Shown here: positions 1 to 13,836 of the stretch, piece after piece
How positions within the stretch are numbered: the stretch's first letter is position 1
Layout: each line of letters begins with the position of its first letter
NCBI RefSeq assembly: GCF_007830035.1
Contig: NZ_VLKN01000003.1
Coordinates: forward strand, 372,001-436,000
Source of the DNA: Luteimonas cucumeris
GTDB lineage: Bacteria > Pseudomonadota > Gammaproteobacteria > Xanthomonadales > Xanthomonadaceae
Length of the DNA: 64,000 bases
Reading direction: 5' to 3'
The notes under the pieces: generated by a model
What the model was told of the DNA's origin: nothing
The model's database searches: none
What the model saw: only the letters and a program-made list of their open reading frames with translations
Program-made: the position numbers and the translations under genes

Positions 1-35
1 CGCCGATGAACCACCGCCACCGCATTATTGAAGCA

Positions 36-170
36 GTGATTCGTGATTGGTGATTCGGTCAAGCGGCCGTGTTTCGTGTTTTAGAATGCAATCGCTACCG
101 GCGGCCAGCGTGTGGCCGGACTCCTGAATCGCGGCTTTTACGAATCACCAATCACCAATCACGAATCCCG
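36..170. repeat. Inverted dispersed repeat upstream of the DUF2058 gene
   Basis: GTGATTGGTGATTCG at 43-57 recurs as its exact reverse complement at 141-155. Both copies lie in longer tracts of GTGATTCG/GTGATTGG units (36-58 and 141-169). The right arm ends 7 bases before the ATG at 177. The same units, also inverted, lie immediately before dnaJ (55149-55269). The about 83 bases between the arms include TAGAAT (82-87), a possible -10 box without a good -35. This looks like a lineage-specific intergenic repeat; a role in transcription or mRNA folding is inference. Confidence 0.7.
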
Positions 171-176
171 GACCTC

Positions 177-839
177 ATGAGCGATACCCTCCGCGACCAG
201 TTGCTGGGCCTGGGCTTCAAGCCGGTCCCGAAGCCCGACAAGCCTGTGCGATCCGAGAAGGGCAGGGTGGCCGAGCCGGCGGCGCGTGCGCCTCGTCCGG
301 GCAGGCCACAGCCAAACCGGCCGCAGTCGCACAAGCCGGCGGGCGGACGACCGCCGCATGCGCGGCCTGCGCAGGGCCATCCGGGCGGCGCTCAGGGCAA
401 GCCGCGTTCGCAGCAGGAAATCGACCTGGCCAAGGCCTACGCTATCCGCGCGCAGAAGGAAAAGGACGAGCGCATCGAGGCCGAACGGCTGAAGCAGGAA
501 GAAGCGCGCAAGCGTCGCGAGGCGAAGGCGAAGCTGGCCGAACTGCTCAAGGACAAGGCACTCAACGACCCGGCGGCCGAAATCGCGCGCCATTTCGACT
601 ACGGCGGCAAGATCAAGCGCATCTACGTCAGCGCCGCACAGTTGAAGTCGCTCAACGCGGGCGAACTGGGGGTGGTGCAACTGGATGGACGCTACCTGCT
701 GGTGACTGCGGCCCTGCTTGCCGAGGCCGAGTCGATCTTCTCCCCCGCCGTCGCATTGAAGGTCGACCCTGACGCGCCAGCCGCGGACGATCCCTACGCC
801 GACCCGCAATACCAGGTCCCTGACGACCTGGTGTGGTGA
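177..839 (+). CDS. DUF2058 family (YaiL-like) protein
   Basis: 220-residue protein of the DUF2058 family, often labelled nucleoprotein or polynucleotide-associated; its biochemical role is not established. The N-terminus (MSDTLRDQLLGLGF) is typical of the family. It is followed by a Pro/Arg/Gly-rich basic stretch (about residues 20-85), a charged Lys/Arg/Glu helix (about 90-135) and the conserved C-terminal half (FDYGGKIKRIYVSAAQ, then a GELGVVQLDGRYLLV segment). The frame stays open back to 69, but the ATG at 177 matches the family start and the extra residues would be encoded by the inverted repeat. The basic linker fits nucleic-acid contact, which is inference. The next gene starts inside its last codons. 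Confidence 0.85.
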   Translation: MSDTLRDQLLGLGFKPVPKPDKPVRSEKGRVAEPAARAPRPGRPQPNRPQSHKPAGGRPPHARPAQGHPGGAQGKPRSQQEIDLAKAYAIRAQKEKDERIEAERLKQEEARKRREAKAKLAELLKDKALNDPAAEIARHFDYGGKIKRIYVSAAQLKSLNAGELGVVQLDGRYLLVTAALLAEAESIFSPAVALKVDPDAPAADDPYADPQYQVPDDLVW

Positions 840-1615
840 GTCGCAGCACGTCGATCGTCCTGCGCGGCATGTGGCTGCCGATTGCCGGCATGGCGGTCAT
901 GCTGGCGACAGCACCGGCGCAATCTGCGGAAGCGCCTTCGTTCGACAGGCCAGGCATCGGCTTCGGCACGGCGACCTTGCGGGTTGGCGGTTTCGCTTGG
1001 GAGCAGGGATTGCCCGATTTCGAGTCATCCCGCCAGGATGGCGTGCATACCCGCCTGTACACCGCCAATACGCTGCTGCGCCTGGGCGTGGGCGAACGGC
1101 TGGAAGTGCAGTTGGGGATCGATGCCTGGCAGCGGCTGCGCATCGAAGGCCCGGAAGAACGGCTGCATGCGGAAGGTTCGGGCGATACCGGTGTCGGTTT
1201 GAAATGGGCCTTGCCATGGGGCGCGGAAGCATTTACCTGGGCAATCCTGGCCAGTACCAAGGCCGCCAGCGGCAAGCCCCTGCTCACCGACGACGACCAT
1301 CGTTACGACATCGGCCTCACTACCGAATGGGAACTGGGCGAAGGTCGGGCCATCGCCCTGTACCTGGACCGCAGCTTCGGCGACCAGCGCAGTTGGACTC
1401 TCTCTCCGGCGTATTCGTTCGCGCTCACCGAAACGCTGGGCGCCTATGTCGAAGCCGGCGTCAGCACCGGCGACGATCACAGTCGCGCGGCGGGCGCCGG
1501 ATTGACCTGGCGACCGTTGCCGCGCCTGCAACTGGATCTTTCCGCGCTGCGTGGGCTTGATCGCGACAGCACCGACTGGCAGGGTGGTTTCGGCGTCTCG
1601 GTTTATTTCCCCTGA
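833..1615 (+). CDS. Outer-membrane beta-barrel protein, phenol_MetA_deg-like
   Basis: 260 residues with an N-terminal signal peptide (hydrophobic core about residues 13-28, likely cleavage after AQSA) and a body of alternating beta strands ending in a terminal aromatic (VSVYFP), as outer-membrane barrels do. The pattern resembles the transporter-like family named after the MetA pathway of phenol degradation; function and substrate are unknown. The GTG start at 833 overlaps the upstream stop. ATG at 869 would give a shorter but adequate signal peptide (MWLPIAGMAV) and is a serious alternative. It converges on the alpha/beta hydrolase gene with only 6 bases between the stops, so there is no room for a separate terminator. 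Confidence 0.7.
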   Translation: MVSRSTSIVLRGMWLPIAGMAVMLATAPAQSAEAPSFDRPGIGFGTATLRVGGFAWEQGLPDFESSRQDGVHTRLYTANTLLRLGVGERLEVQLGIDAWQRLRIEGPEERLHAEGSGDTGVGLKWALPWGAEAFTWAILASTKAASGKPLLTDDDHRYDIGLTTEWELGEGRAIALYLDRSFGDQRSWTLSPAYSFALTETLGAYVEAGVSTGDDHSRAAGAGLTWRPLPRLQLDLSALRGLDRDSTDWQGGFGVSVYFP

Positions 1616-1621
1616 AGTGGT

Positions 1622-2455
1622 TCAGGCCGCACAGGTCGCGGCCGGCAACGACATGGCGCGGATCAGTGCCCACACGGTTTCGGCGGTGGCGATCGGTTGT
1701 TCCATCGGGAACAGATGGCCGCCGTCCAGCCAGGCGATGCGTTCGCCGACCAGCCGCCGCGTCGCGCGCACGCCGACACGGCGTACCTCAGCAGAGTGCT
1801 TGCCGCCGACGAACGCCACCGGCATCGGCAGTTGCCTGGCGATGGCAGCGACGCTGGCGGTCGGCAGGGTGCGATAGATGCGGTGTTCGACCTCGCGATC
1901 GAATAGCAGTTCGCGCTCGCCGTTGCCGACGGCAGCAGTACCCAGTTCGGCGTAGTCGCGCAGCACGCGCGGGTCCCAGCGGGCGAAGGCGGGCTTTCCA
2001 GCGTAATGCGCGTGCACAGCATCGATGTCCGGCCAGCGCGTGCGGCGTTGCAGTGTCTGCTCCAGTGGCAGCAGGTGCCGGTCCAGGCCGGTGCAGCGCC
2101 CGAGCTTGACCAGGCGGGCGCTGAAACCCTCGATCAGCGGCGAATCGAGCAGCACGATGCCCGCGATGCGCTCGCGCATCCGGTGCGCGAGCAGCAGGCT
2201 CAGATATCCGCCCAGCGAATGCCCGACCAGCCAGGTGCGGACGCCCGCCGCGGCATGGGCCTGCACGTGGGCCTCCAGTTCGTCGACCAGTCGCGGCCAG
2301 CCGCGCGTGACCGGATGGTGCGGGTCATGTCCGAAGCGTGCGACCGAGGACACTTCGAATGGCTCGCGCAATGCATCGAGCATCAGCCGATAGACCGGCG
2401 CCGGAAAGCCGTTGGCATGCGAGAAAACCAGCCGGTCCCGGGTGGAGTTTTCCAT
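1622..2455 (-). CDS. Alpha/beta hydrolase
   Basis: 277-residue alpha/beta-fold hydrolase, probably cytosolic. The oxyanion-region motif SHANGFPAPVY follows strand 1, the nucleophile elbow is GHSLGGYLSLL (catalytic Ser) and the C-terminal LDGGHLFPMEQP supplies the His. The substrate is unknown; this fold covers esterases, lipases and dehalogenases. ATG at 2455 (MENSTRDRLVFSH) was chosen because the conserved fold begins there; a longer in-frame reading would run back into metH. It starts 20 bases after the stop of the cobalamin half of MetH on the same strand and is probably the last gene of that operon. No functional link to methionine synthesis is visible. Confidence 0.8.
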   Translation of the reverse strand: MENSTRDRLVFSHANGFPAPVYRLMLDALREPFEVSSVARFGHDPHHPVTRGWPRLVDELEAHVQAHAAAGVRTWLVGHSLGGYLSLLLAHRMRERIAGIVLLDSPLIEGFSARLVKLGRCTGLDRHLLPLEQTLQRRTRWPDIDAVHAHYAGKPAFARWDPRVLRDYAELGTAAVGNGERELLFDREVEHRIYRTLPTASVAAIARQLPMPVAFVGGKHSAEVRRVGVRATRRLVGERIAWLDGGHLFPMEQPIATAETVWALIRAMSLPAATCAA

Positions 2456-2475
2456 CTCGACGCCGTGTCGCGCAG

Positions 2476-5204
<2,729 letters not shown>

Positions 5205-5208
<4 letters not shown>

Positions 5209-6302
5209 GCGGCTTCGGAGAGCTCCGTTTGCGAGGGCAGGCGACGTGGCGCGATGCCGTGCACGGCTTCGGCGATCGCCCGGATGTGTGCGGGCGTGGT
5301 GCCGCAGCAACCGCCGACCAGATTGAGCAGGCCGGACTGCGCGAACTCCTTCAGCGTGGCGGCCATTTCCTCGGGCGTCTCGTCGTATTCGCCGAACGCA
5401 TTCGGCAAGCCGGCGTTGGGATGCGCGCTGACGTAGCCGTCGACGATGTCGGCCAGCGTTTCCACGTGCGGGCGCAGGTCCTTTGCCCCGAGCGCGCAGT
5501 TGAGGCCGACCGACAGCGGCCGTCCATGCGAGACCGAGGCATAGAAAGCCTCCGCGGTCTGTCCGGACAGCGTGCGCCCGGACGCGTCGGTGATGGTGCC
5601 GGAAATCATCACCGGCAGGCGACCGCCGCGATCGTCGAAGACCTCTTCGATCGCAAACAGCGCGGCCTTGGCATTGAGCGTATCGAAGATCGTTTCGACC
5701 ATCACCACGTCGGCGCCGCCATCGATCAGGCCTTCGACCGCCTCGCGATAGGTGCCGCGCAGTTCGTCGAAACTGGTGTTGCGGAAACCGGGGTCGTTGA
5801 CGTCGGGGCTGATCGACGCGGTGCGGCTGGTCGGGCCAAGCACGCCGATCACGAAGCGCGGCTGCTGTGGCGTCTTCGCTTCTGCGGCGTCACAGCATTC
5901 GCGTGCCACCCGCGCGCCTTCGCGGTTCAGCTCGTAGACGAGGTGCTCGAGGTGATAATCGGCCTGGCTGATCGAGGTGGCATTGAAAGTGTTGGTCTCG
6001 ACCAGGTCGGCGCCGGCTTCCAGGTAGGCGGTGTGCACGCCAGCGATCACTTCCGGCTTGCTCAGCAGCAGCAGGTCGTTGTTGCCCTTGAGGTCGTGGC
6101 CGCATTGCGGGCCATGTTCATGGCCGGCATCGTGCCTGCTGTCGAAGCCTTCGGCGAAGCGCTCGCCGCGATAGTCGGCCTCTTCCAGCCCGTGGCGCTG
6201 GATCATCGTGCCCATCGCGCCGTCGATGATCAGGATGCGCTGCGCCAGTGCGTCCTCGAGCTTGGCGACGCGTTCGGGATGCAGCCAGGGGAGATGTTTC
6301 AT
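5205..6302 (-). CDS. metH: Methionine synthase, homocysteine-binding subunit
   Basis: 365-residue homocysteine S-methyltransferase (TIM barrel) module. Zinc ligands are visible: Cys269 (GLNCALGA) and Cys332/Cys333 (GGCCGTTP). The start [10 protein letters not shown] and [15 protein letters not shown] are typical of MetH rather than MmuM. It must act with the folate/cobalamin subunit encoded immediately downstream, with which it shares an ATGA stop/start. A good ribosome site (AAGGAG) precedes the ATG. Odd: residues about 52-70 form a His-rich insertion ([14 protein letters not shown]) between RGERFA and DLKGNND, where many MetH proteins have only a few residues. Forty-three bases separate it from the upstream ArsR-methyltransferase gene, with no cobalamin riboswitch visible between them, so control probably comes from that regulator. 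Confidence 0.95.
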
Positions 6303-6345
6303 CTTATTGCTCCTTGCGTGGCGTTCTTTGTTCGACGGGAAGCGC

Positions 6346-7275
6346 TCATGGCTTCCGCGCGATCAGCGAGATGACTTCGAAATGCGGCGGGCGCTTCTCG
6401 CGGGTGATGGTTTCCGCGTTCTGCACTTCCAGTCCGGCCTTCTCGGCGAACCTGCGCAGTTCCTTCTCGCTGAAACCGAGGTTGACATGGCCGTACAGTT
6501 CGACTGCAGCCTTGTGTTCATGCTTGGCCAGGCTCGACAGCAGCAGCCGCCCGCCCTTGCGCAGCACGCGCGCGGCCTCGGCCACGGCCTGTGCCGGTTT
6601 GGCGGCATAGGTCAGCGCATGCATCAACACCACTAGGTCGAACTCGCCGGCAGCGAACGGCAGCGCATGCATGTCGCCGCTGCGCACTTCCACGTTCCGG
6701 AAGGGACGCAGGCGCTCGGTCGCCGCCGCGACCACGCGCGGGCTGGTATCGACGCAGACGTAGCGTTTGGCGTGCGGCGCCAGCAGTTCCGCAAGCACGC
6801 CGTCGCCGGAGGCGATGTCAAGCACGTCGCCGGTTTCCAGCAGGGGCAGGGCGCCGCGTGCGAGCGCTTCCCAGGTGCGGCCGGGCGAGTAGTGCCGTTC
6901 CATGTCGCCGGCGACCGAGTCCGCCCAGTTCTGGTCGGCGGCGCGGGTGGCGAGCACCGCAGGCACACGCTCGGCGTCCTGGCGCAGCAGCGGATCGTCG
7001 CTGCCGTCGCGGATGCTCTGCCACAACGCGCGTTGCGCCGGGTCGAGCGTGGCATCGTCGAAACGGTAATAGGCCGACACGCCGGCGCGGCGATCGCGCA
7101 CCAGGCCGGCTTCCTTGAGTTTGGCCAGATGCGTGGACACGCGGGGCTGCGCCAGGCGGGTGATCGCGGACAGTTCGGCCACCGTCAGTTCCTCGCCTTC
7201 CAGCAACGCGAGCAGGCGCACGCGGGTGGCATCCGCGAATGTCTTCAGGCGGCTCGACCAGCCTTCCAGATCCAT
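6346..7275 (-). CDS. ArsR-family regulator fused to a class I SAM methyltransferase domain (SahR-like)
   Basis: 309 residues. An ArsR/SmtB winged helix lies at about residues 5-85 ([17 protein letters not shown], recognition-helix region [20 protein letters not shown]). A Rossmann methyltransferase domain follows at about 140-260, with motif [16 protein letters not shown] and the post-II motif [18 protein letters not shown]. No metal-binding Cys cluster of the metal-sensing ArsR type is present. Its place as first gene before both metH halves suggests a regulator of methionine metabolism sensing S-adenosylhomocysteine or SAM through the methyltransferase fold, as described for SahR regulators of Proteobacteria; this is inference from family and context. 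A centred palindrome (7279-7304) lies directly before its ATG and overlaps the ribosome site, indicating autorepression. Confidence 0.85.
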   Translation of the reverse strand: MDLEGWSSRLKTFADATRVRLLALLEGEELTVAELSAITRLAQPRVSTHLAKLKEAGLVRDRRAGVSAYYRFDDATLDPAQRALWQSIRDGSDDPLLRQDAERVPAVLATRAADQNWADSVAGDMERHYSPGRTWEALARGALPLLETGDVLDIASGDGVLAELLAPHAKRYVCVDTSPRVVAAATERLRPFRNVEVRSGDMHALPFAAGEFDLVVLMHALTYAAKPAQAVAEAARVLRKGGRLLLSSLAKHEHKAAVELYGHVNLGFSEKELRRFAEKAGLEVQNAETITREKRPPHFEVISLIARKP

Positions 7276-7278
7276 AAA

Positions 7279-7304
7279 TATCTTCCCATCGCGATATAAA
7301 GATA
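7279..7304 (-). promoter_or_regulatory. Palindromic operator before the ArsR-methyltransferase gene
   Basis: TATCTT (7279-7284) and AAGATA (7299-7304) are inverted arms. Between them, on exactly the same centre (7291.5), is the perfect 8-base palindrome ATCGCGAT (7288-7295). On the coding strand the last arm lies 3 bases from the ATG and overlaps the only ribosome-site candidate (GGGAAG). A 26-base dyad with 20 of 26 positions symmetric is far from chance and is placed for direct autorepression, probably by the ArsR domain of the adjacent gene. The binding protein is inferred. Confidence 0.65.
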
Positions 7305-7422
7305 ATTGTCCGCCGCGGTCGCCGGCAGGTCAAGCCGTGTCCATGTCCGGGGCCGGGAGGTTCGGTTATCGCGACGCGAACGCTACAATTGCGCGTCTCG
7401 ATCGTTCGCCGGGGTGCATGAC

Positions 7423-8571
<1,149 letters not shown>

Positions 8572-8783
8572 CAAGGCGACGCCGTGCACGTCATCCATCG
8601 AGTGAAGAACACGGCCTTCCCCGGGGACCGCGGCTGCGATCGCCGCGAATACCGGATCGCCGCGTGACACCCATCCATTGCACGGATGTTCGTACGGTGG
8701 TCGCGCGCAATGCCATGCCCTAAGCGGTCAACCTCACATCGGCGCGCCACGCGCGCGCCTCTCTCCATCGGACGACAGTTCCC

Positions 8784-11700
8784 ATGAGCAGCAAACGCAA
8801 AGCCGGACCGGCCCGCACGACCACCCGCAACACGGAGGCCGCGGCGCGCGGCGAGGCTGGCGACGCCCTGTTGCAGCCGATCTTCGACGCCATCCGCAAG
8901 CTCGCCGGCAAGGCGCGCCAGGAAGACGCCGGCGCCTTCGCCAAGGCCTTCTATTACCGCATGACCGCCGACGAGTTGCCGCTGCACGGCGCCGCCAGCT
9001 GGGCCGCGCTGGCGAATGATTTCCTCGACTTCGCCCGCGTGCGCAAGCCGGGCAGGGCGGAAGTGCGGCTGTTCAATCCGAACCTCAAGCAGCATGGTTG
9101 GGAATCGCCGCATACCGTGCTGCAGATCGTCAACGACGACATGCCGTTCCTGGTCGACTCGGTGACGATGTCGCTGGCCGAACAGGGCATCGGCGTGCAC
9201 GTGCTCGGGCATCCGGTGGTGCAGATCACGCGCGACAAGGGCGGCAAGCTGCTGTCGGTCGGCGAAGGCCGGTCCGAGTCGCTGATGCACCTTGAAATCG
9301 ACCGCCAGCAGGCCGGTGCCATCGCCGCCATCGAGGAGAAGATCCGCGAAGTGCTGGCTGACGTGTGCGCGATCGTCGTCGACTGGGATGCGATGCGGGC
9401 GAAGATGGAAGAGGTCGCGGAAGCCCTGCCGACGCGGCGCATGCCGGTGTCCGAGGCTGGCCGCCAGGAGGCGCAGGAGTTCCTGCGCTGGGCGGCCGAC
9501 AACCACTTCACCTTCTTCGGCTACCGCGAGTACAAGGTCGGCAGGAAAGGTGGCGAGGACGTGCTGAGCGTGGTCGACGGTTCCGGCCTGGGCCTGCTGC
9601 ACGGCAGGGACCTGGGCAAGCCGCGCCTGCTGAAGACGCTGGCCGCGCATTACATGCCGCAATCCGGTTCCGAGGATGCGCTGATCCTGACTAAGACCAA
9701 TGCGCGTTCCACCGTGCATCGCCCCGGCTACATGGACTACATCGGCGTGCTGGAGTTCGACGACAAGGGGCGCCCGGTCGCCGAGCAACGCTTCCTGGGC
9801 CTGTACACCTCCAGCGCCTATCACCGCCGCCCGTGGGACATCCCGCTGGTGCGCGAGCGCTACGCGCACGTGATGCGCCAGTCCGGGCTCAAGCCCGACA
9901 GCCATAGTGGCAAGGCGCTCAAGCACATCCTGGAAACGCTGCCACGCGACGAACTGTTCCAGTCCAGCGAGGCGGAACTGTTCCGCACCGGCATGGGCAT
10001 CCTCGGCCTGCAGGAACGCGTGCGCAGCAAGCTGTTCCTGCGTCGCGACCGCTATGGCCGTTTTTTCTCGGTGCTGGCCTACATCCCGCGCGACCACTTC
10101 AATACCGACGTACGCCTGCGCATCGAGAAGATGCTGCGTCGCGCATTGCATGGCGAGCATGTCGATACCAGCGTGGTGCTGGGCGAGTCGCCGCTGGCGC
10201 AGCTGCACCTGATCATCCGTCCGAAGTCGGGCGAGGCGATCGAGATCGATACGGTCGAACTGGAATCGCGGCTGACCCAGATCGTGCGCAACTGGCAGGA
10301 CGAACTGCGCGATGCGCTGGTCGCCCGCCAGGGCGAGGAGCAGGGCCTGAAGCTGGCGAACCGTTACGGCCGCGCGTTGCCCGCCGGCTACATCGAGGAG
10401 GTGACGCCGGCTGCGGCCGCCAGCGACGTCGAACACCTGTCCGCGCTGACCGGCCCGGACGACCTGCGTCTGAGTCTGCAACGTTCGCGCCGTCGCAACC
10501 AGAACAGCCTGCGCTTCAAGCTGTATCGCCAGAACGACGACATTCCGCTGTCCGATGCACTGCCGATGATGGAGAACATGGGCCTGCGGGTGATGTCCGA
10601 GCATCCGTACCGGATGGAGGTCGAGGACCAGGTCCTGTACGTCCAGGATTTCGAGGTCGAGGGCGTTCGCGACGACTTCGACATCGGCAGCATCGACGAG
10701 AGTTTCGAAGAAGCGTTCGCGCAGATCTGGCGTGGCATGGCCGAGAACGACGGCTTCAACCGGCTGGTGCTGGCCGCCGGCCTGGGCTGGCGCCAGGTGG
10801 CGATGCTGCGCGGCTACTGCAAGTACCTGTTGCAAGTTGGCGTACCGTTCTCGCAGAGTTATGTCGAGGCGACCTTCGCCCGCTATCCGCTGCTGGCGCG
10901 ACTGCTGGTGGAACTGTTCGAAGCCAAGTTCGATCCGCGCACCGGCAGCGAAAGCAAGGCCGAGATCAGGCAGGGCGCGGAGCGTTTCGGCAAACAGCTG
11001 CAGGGCCTGGTTGGCAACGACGAGGCCGCGCACGCCACGCTGGCTCCGGTAATCGAGGCGCGCAGCCAGGATCGCGCGACCCAGTACGAGAGCACGCGCA
11101 ATGCGCTGAAGGGGCTGCTCGACCGCGTCTCCAGCCTCGACGAGGACCGCATCCTGCGCAGCTTCATCGGCGTCATCGATGCGACCCTGCGTACCAATTA
11201 CTACCAGCAGCGTGACGGCAGGCACCACGACTGCATCAGCTACAAGTTCGATTCGTCCAAGGTGCCGGATCTGCCAAAGCCGCGGCCGTATCGCGAGATC
11301 TTCGTCTACGGCGCGCGCGTGGAAGGCGTGCACCTGCGCTTCGGGCCGGTCGCGCGCGGCGGCCTGCGCTGGTCGGACCGGCGCGAGGATTTCCGCACCG
11401 AGGTGCTGGGCCTGGTCAAGGCGCAGATGGTGAAGAACACCGTGATCGTGCCGGTCGGTTCCAAGGGCGGCTTCTTCGCCAAGCGGCCGCCGGCCGGCGG
11501 TGATCGCGACGCGGTGCTGGCCGAGGGCATCGCCTGCTACAGGATGTTCATCAACGGCCTGCTCGACGTCACCGACAACATCGCGCCGGACGGCAGAATC
11601 GTGCCTCCGCAGGATGTGGTCCGCCACGATGGCGATGATCCCTACCTGGTCGTCGCCGCCGACAAGGGCACCGCGACGTTCTCCGACATCGCCAACGGCA

Positions 11701-13754
11701 TCGCCCGCGAACACGGTTTCTGGCTCGACGACGCGTTCGCTTCGGGCGGTTCGGTCGGCTATGACCACAAGGGCATGGGCATCACCGCACGCGGCGCGTG
11801 GGAGTCGGTCAAGCGCCACTTCCGTGCCCTGGGTCGCGACAGCCAGAAGCAGGATTTCACCGCGGTCGGCATCGGCGACATGTCCGGCGACGTGTTCGGC
11901 AACGGCATGCTGCTGAGCAAGCACATCCGCCTGCTGGCGGCGTTCGACCACCGGCACATCTTCCTCGACCCGGATCCCGACGCCGCGCGTACGTTCAAGG
12001 AACGCCAGCGCCTGTTCAAGCTGCCGCGTTCGAGCTGGGAGGATTACGACACGTCGCTGATCAGCAAGGGTGGCGGCATCTACCCGCGCTCGGCCAAGTC
12101 GATTCCGCTGTCGCCGCAGGTCAAGGCCGCGCTCGGCATCGACAGCGGCATCGCGGCGATGAGCCCCAGCGAACTGCTCAGCGCGATCCTGAAGTCGCCG
12201 GTCGACCTGTTGTGGAACGGCGGCATCGGCACCTACGTCAAGGCCAGCAGCGAGTCCAATGCCGACGTCGGCGATCGTGCCAACAACGCCCTGCGCGTCG
12301 ATGGCCGCGACCTGCGCTGCAAGGTGGTGGGCGAAGGTGGCAACCTCGGCATGACCCAGCTCGGCCGCATCGAGGCGGCGCTGCACGGCGTGCTGCTCAA
12401 TACCGACTTCATCGACAACTCGGCCGGCGTCGACACCTCCGACCACGAGGTCAACATCAAGATCCTGCTCAACGGGCAGGTGCAGGCGAAGAAGCTCAAG
12501 ATCGAGGAACGCAACAAGCTTCTGGCTTCGATGACCAACGAAGTCGCAGCGCTCGTGCTCAACGACAACTACCGCCAGAACCAGGCGATCAGCCTGATGG
12601 AACGGATGAGCCTGACCCGGCTCGGCTCCAAGCAGCACTTCATCCGCACGCTGGAATCGCAGGGCCTGCTCGACCGGCAGATCGAATACCTGCCCAGCGA
12701 CGCGGAAATCGCCGAACGCAAGGCCAAGGGACTGGGCCTGACGCGTCCGGAGCTGGCGGTGCTGCTGTCGTATTCCAAGCTGGTCGCCTTCCAGCAACTG
12801 CTCGATTCCGACGTGCCCGAGGACAGCTACCTGTCGAAGGAGCTGGTGCGTTACTTCCCCGAGCCGCTGCAGGGCAAGTACGCCAAGGCGATGGAACAGC
12901 ATCGCCTGAAGCGCGAGATCATCGCCACCGCGGTCACCAATTCCACCATCAACCGCATGGGCGCCACTTTCCTGCTGCGCATGCAGGAGGACAGCGGACG
13001 CACGCCGGGGGAAGTCGCCAAGGCCTTCACCATCACCCGTGAGGCACTGGAGGCACGCGAGCTGTGGGCGCAGATCGACGCGCTCGACGGCAAGGTGGCC
13101 GAGCCGGTGCAGATCGATGCGTTGCAGGTGATCTGGACGCTGCAGCGTTCGTTCACGCGTTGGCTGCTGTCGCGTCCAGGCGCGATCCCGGACATCGCCA
13201 CGGCCGTGGCCCGGTATCACGATGGCCTGAAGGACATTCGCACCGGGCAGGGCATCCTGCCGGACTCGCAGCGGCCTGCCTACGAGGCAAGCCTGCATGG
13301 CTGGAAGAGCAAGGGCGTGCCGGCGGAGCTCGCTGGCCAGCTGGCGGCCCTGCCTTACATGGAGTCGTCCTGCGACGTCATCGAAGTCGCGCGCGAGCGC
13401 AAACTGAAGACGGTGGAAGTGGCGAAAATCCATTTCCGCCTCGGCGAAGCGCTGCGGTTGCCGTGGCTGGTGGAACAGATCGATCGCCTGGTCGTCGACG
13501 GCCGATGGCATGCCGTTGCCCGCGGCGTGCTGCGCGACGAGCTGGCTACGCAGCAGCGCATGCTGGTCGGGCAGGTGCTGAACATGCCCGGCAGCACTGC
13601 CGACGCGAAAGTCAGGCACTGGCTGGAGCGTGACGACGCGTCCCTGCGCTTTACCTTGGCGATGCTCAACGAGTTGGCCACGCAGAAGTCGCTGGACTAT
13701 CCGACAGCATCGGTCGCGGTGCAGCGCCTGTCGCAGCTGGCGTCACGCGGCTGA
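8784..13754 (+). CDS. gdhB: NAD-specific glutamate dehydrogenase, large (180-kDa) class
   Basis: 1656 residues, the size of the bacterial L-180 NAD-GDH class, which oxidises L-glutamate to 2-oxoglutarate and ammonia for catabolism. The N-terminal half carries ACT-like regulatory regions (e.g. [20 protein letters not shown] near residues 115-135). The catalytic segment is at about 840-1100, with [37 protein letters not shown] (substrate Lys near 890), [13 protein letters not shown] and [15 protein letters not shown] helical C-terminal region follows. The ATG at 8784 begins a basic leader before the family homology. The 212 bases upstream hold no gene, only small GC-rich inverted repeats. The opposite strand is open for 1703 codons (8508-13619), a codon-bias shadow. 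A strong hairpin follows the stop. Confidence 0.95.
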   Translation: MSSKRKAGPARTTTRNTEAAARGEAGDALLQPIFDAIRKLAGKARQEDAGAFAKAFYYRMTADELPLHGAASWAALANDFLDFARVRKPGRAEVRLFNPNLKQHGWESPHTVLQIVNDDMPFLVDSVTMSLAEQGIGVHVLGHPVVQITRDKGGKLLSVGEGRSESLMHLEIDRQQAGAIAAIEEKIREVLADVCAIVVDWDAMRAKMEEVAEALPTRRMPVSEAGRQEAQEFLRWAADNHFTFFGYREYKVGRKGGEDVLSVVDGSGLGLLHGRDLGKPRLLKTLAAHYMPQSGSEDALILTKTNARSTVHRPGYMDYIGVLEFDDKGRPVAEQRFLGLYTSSAYHRRPWDIPLVRERYAHVMRQSGLKPDSHSGKALKHILETLPRDELFQSSEAELFRTGMGILGLQERVRSKLFLRRDRYGRFFSVLAYIPRDHFNTDVRLRIEKMLRRALHGEHVDTSVVLGESPLAQLHLIIRPKSGEAIEIDTVELESRLTQIVRNWQDELRDALVARQGEEQGLKLANRYGRALPAGYIEEVTPAAAASDVEHLSALTGPDDLRLSLQRSRRRNQNSLRFKLYRQNDDIPLSDALPMMENMGLRVMSEHPYRMEVEDQVLYVQDFEVEGVRDDFDIGSIDESFEEAFAQIWRGMAENDGFNRLVLAAGLGWRQVAMLRGYCKYLLQVGVPFSQSYVEATFARYPLLARLLVELFEAKFDPRTGSESKAEIRQGAERFGKQLQGLVGNDEAAHATLAPVIEARSQDRATQYESTRNALKGLLDRVSSLDEDRILRSFIGVIDATLRTNYYQQRDGRHHDCISYKFDSSKVPDLPKPRPYREIFVYGARVEGVHLRFGPVARGGLRWSDRREDFRTEVLGLVKAQMVKNTVIVPVGSKGGFFAKRPPAGGDRDAVLAEGIACYRMFINGLLDVTDNIAPDGRIVPPQDVVRHDGDDPYLVVAADKGTATFSDIANGIAREHGFWLDDAFASGGSVGYDHKGMGITARGAWESVKRHFRALGRDSQKQDFTAVGIGDMSGDVFGNGMLLSKHIRLLAAFDHRHIFLDPDPDAARTFKERQRLFKLPRSSWEDYDTSLISKGGGIYPRSAKSIPLSPQVKAALGIDSGIAAMSPSELLSAILKSPVDLLWNGGIGTYVKASSESNADVGDRANNALRVDGRDLRCKVVGEGGNLGMTQLGRIEAALHGVLLNTDFIDNSAGVDTSDHEVNIKILLNGQVQAKKLKIEERNKLLASMTNEVAALVLNDNYRQNQAISLMERMSLTRLGSKQHFIRTLESQGLLDRQIEYLPSDAEIAERKAKGLGLTRPELAVLLSYSKLVAFQQLLDSDVPEDSYLSKELVRYFPEPLQGKYAKAMEQHRLKREIIATAVTNSTINRMGATFLLRMQEDSGRTPGEVAKAFTITREALEARELWAQIDALDGKVAEPVQIDALQVIWTLQRSFTRWLLSRPGAIPDIATAVARYHDGLKDIRTGQGILPDSQRPAYEASLHGWKSKGVPAELAGQLAALPYMESSCDVIEVARERKLKTVEVAKIHFRLGEALRLPWLVEQIDRLVVDGRWHAVARGVLRDELATQQRMLVGQVLNMPGSTADAKVRHWLERDDASLRFTLAMLNELATQKSLDYPTASVAVQRLSQLASRG

Positions 13755-13760
13755 TGGAAC

Positions 13761-13796
13761 GGCTGGTGGAGCGGAGCCTGCTCCGTTCCGCCAGCC
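13761..13796 (+). terminator. Strong hairpin after the glutamate dehydrogenase gene
   Basis: Arms GGCTGGTGGAGCGGA (13761-13775) and TCCGTTCCGCCAGCC (13782-13796) form a 15-bp stem with two G-U pairs and a 6-base loop, 7 bases after the gdh stop. No T tract follows, so it may be a 3'-end stabiliser, a Rho-associated end or a repeat rather than a classic intrinsic terminator. The inner GGAGCGG core recurs in hairpins at 49563-49579 and 55181-55204. Confidence 0.55.
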
Positions 13797-13836
13797 CTGC
13801 TGCGTTAAGCTGGATTCCCGTCGCCCGAGGTCGCCC

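Noticed and set aside
6303-6345. Cobalamin riboswitch before metH
   Set aside because: The 43-base gap is too short and lacks the B12-box sequence; none is visible before the ArsR-methyltransferase gene either.
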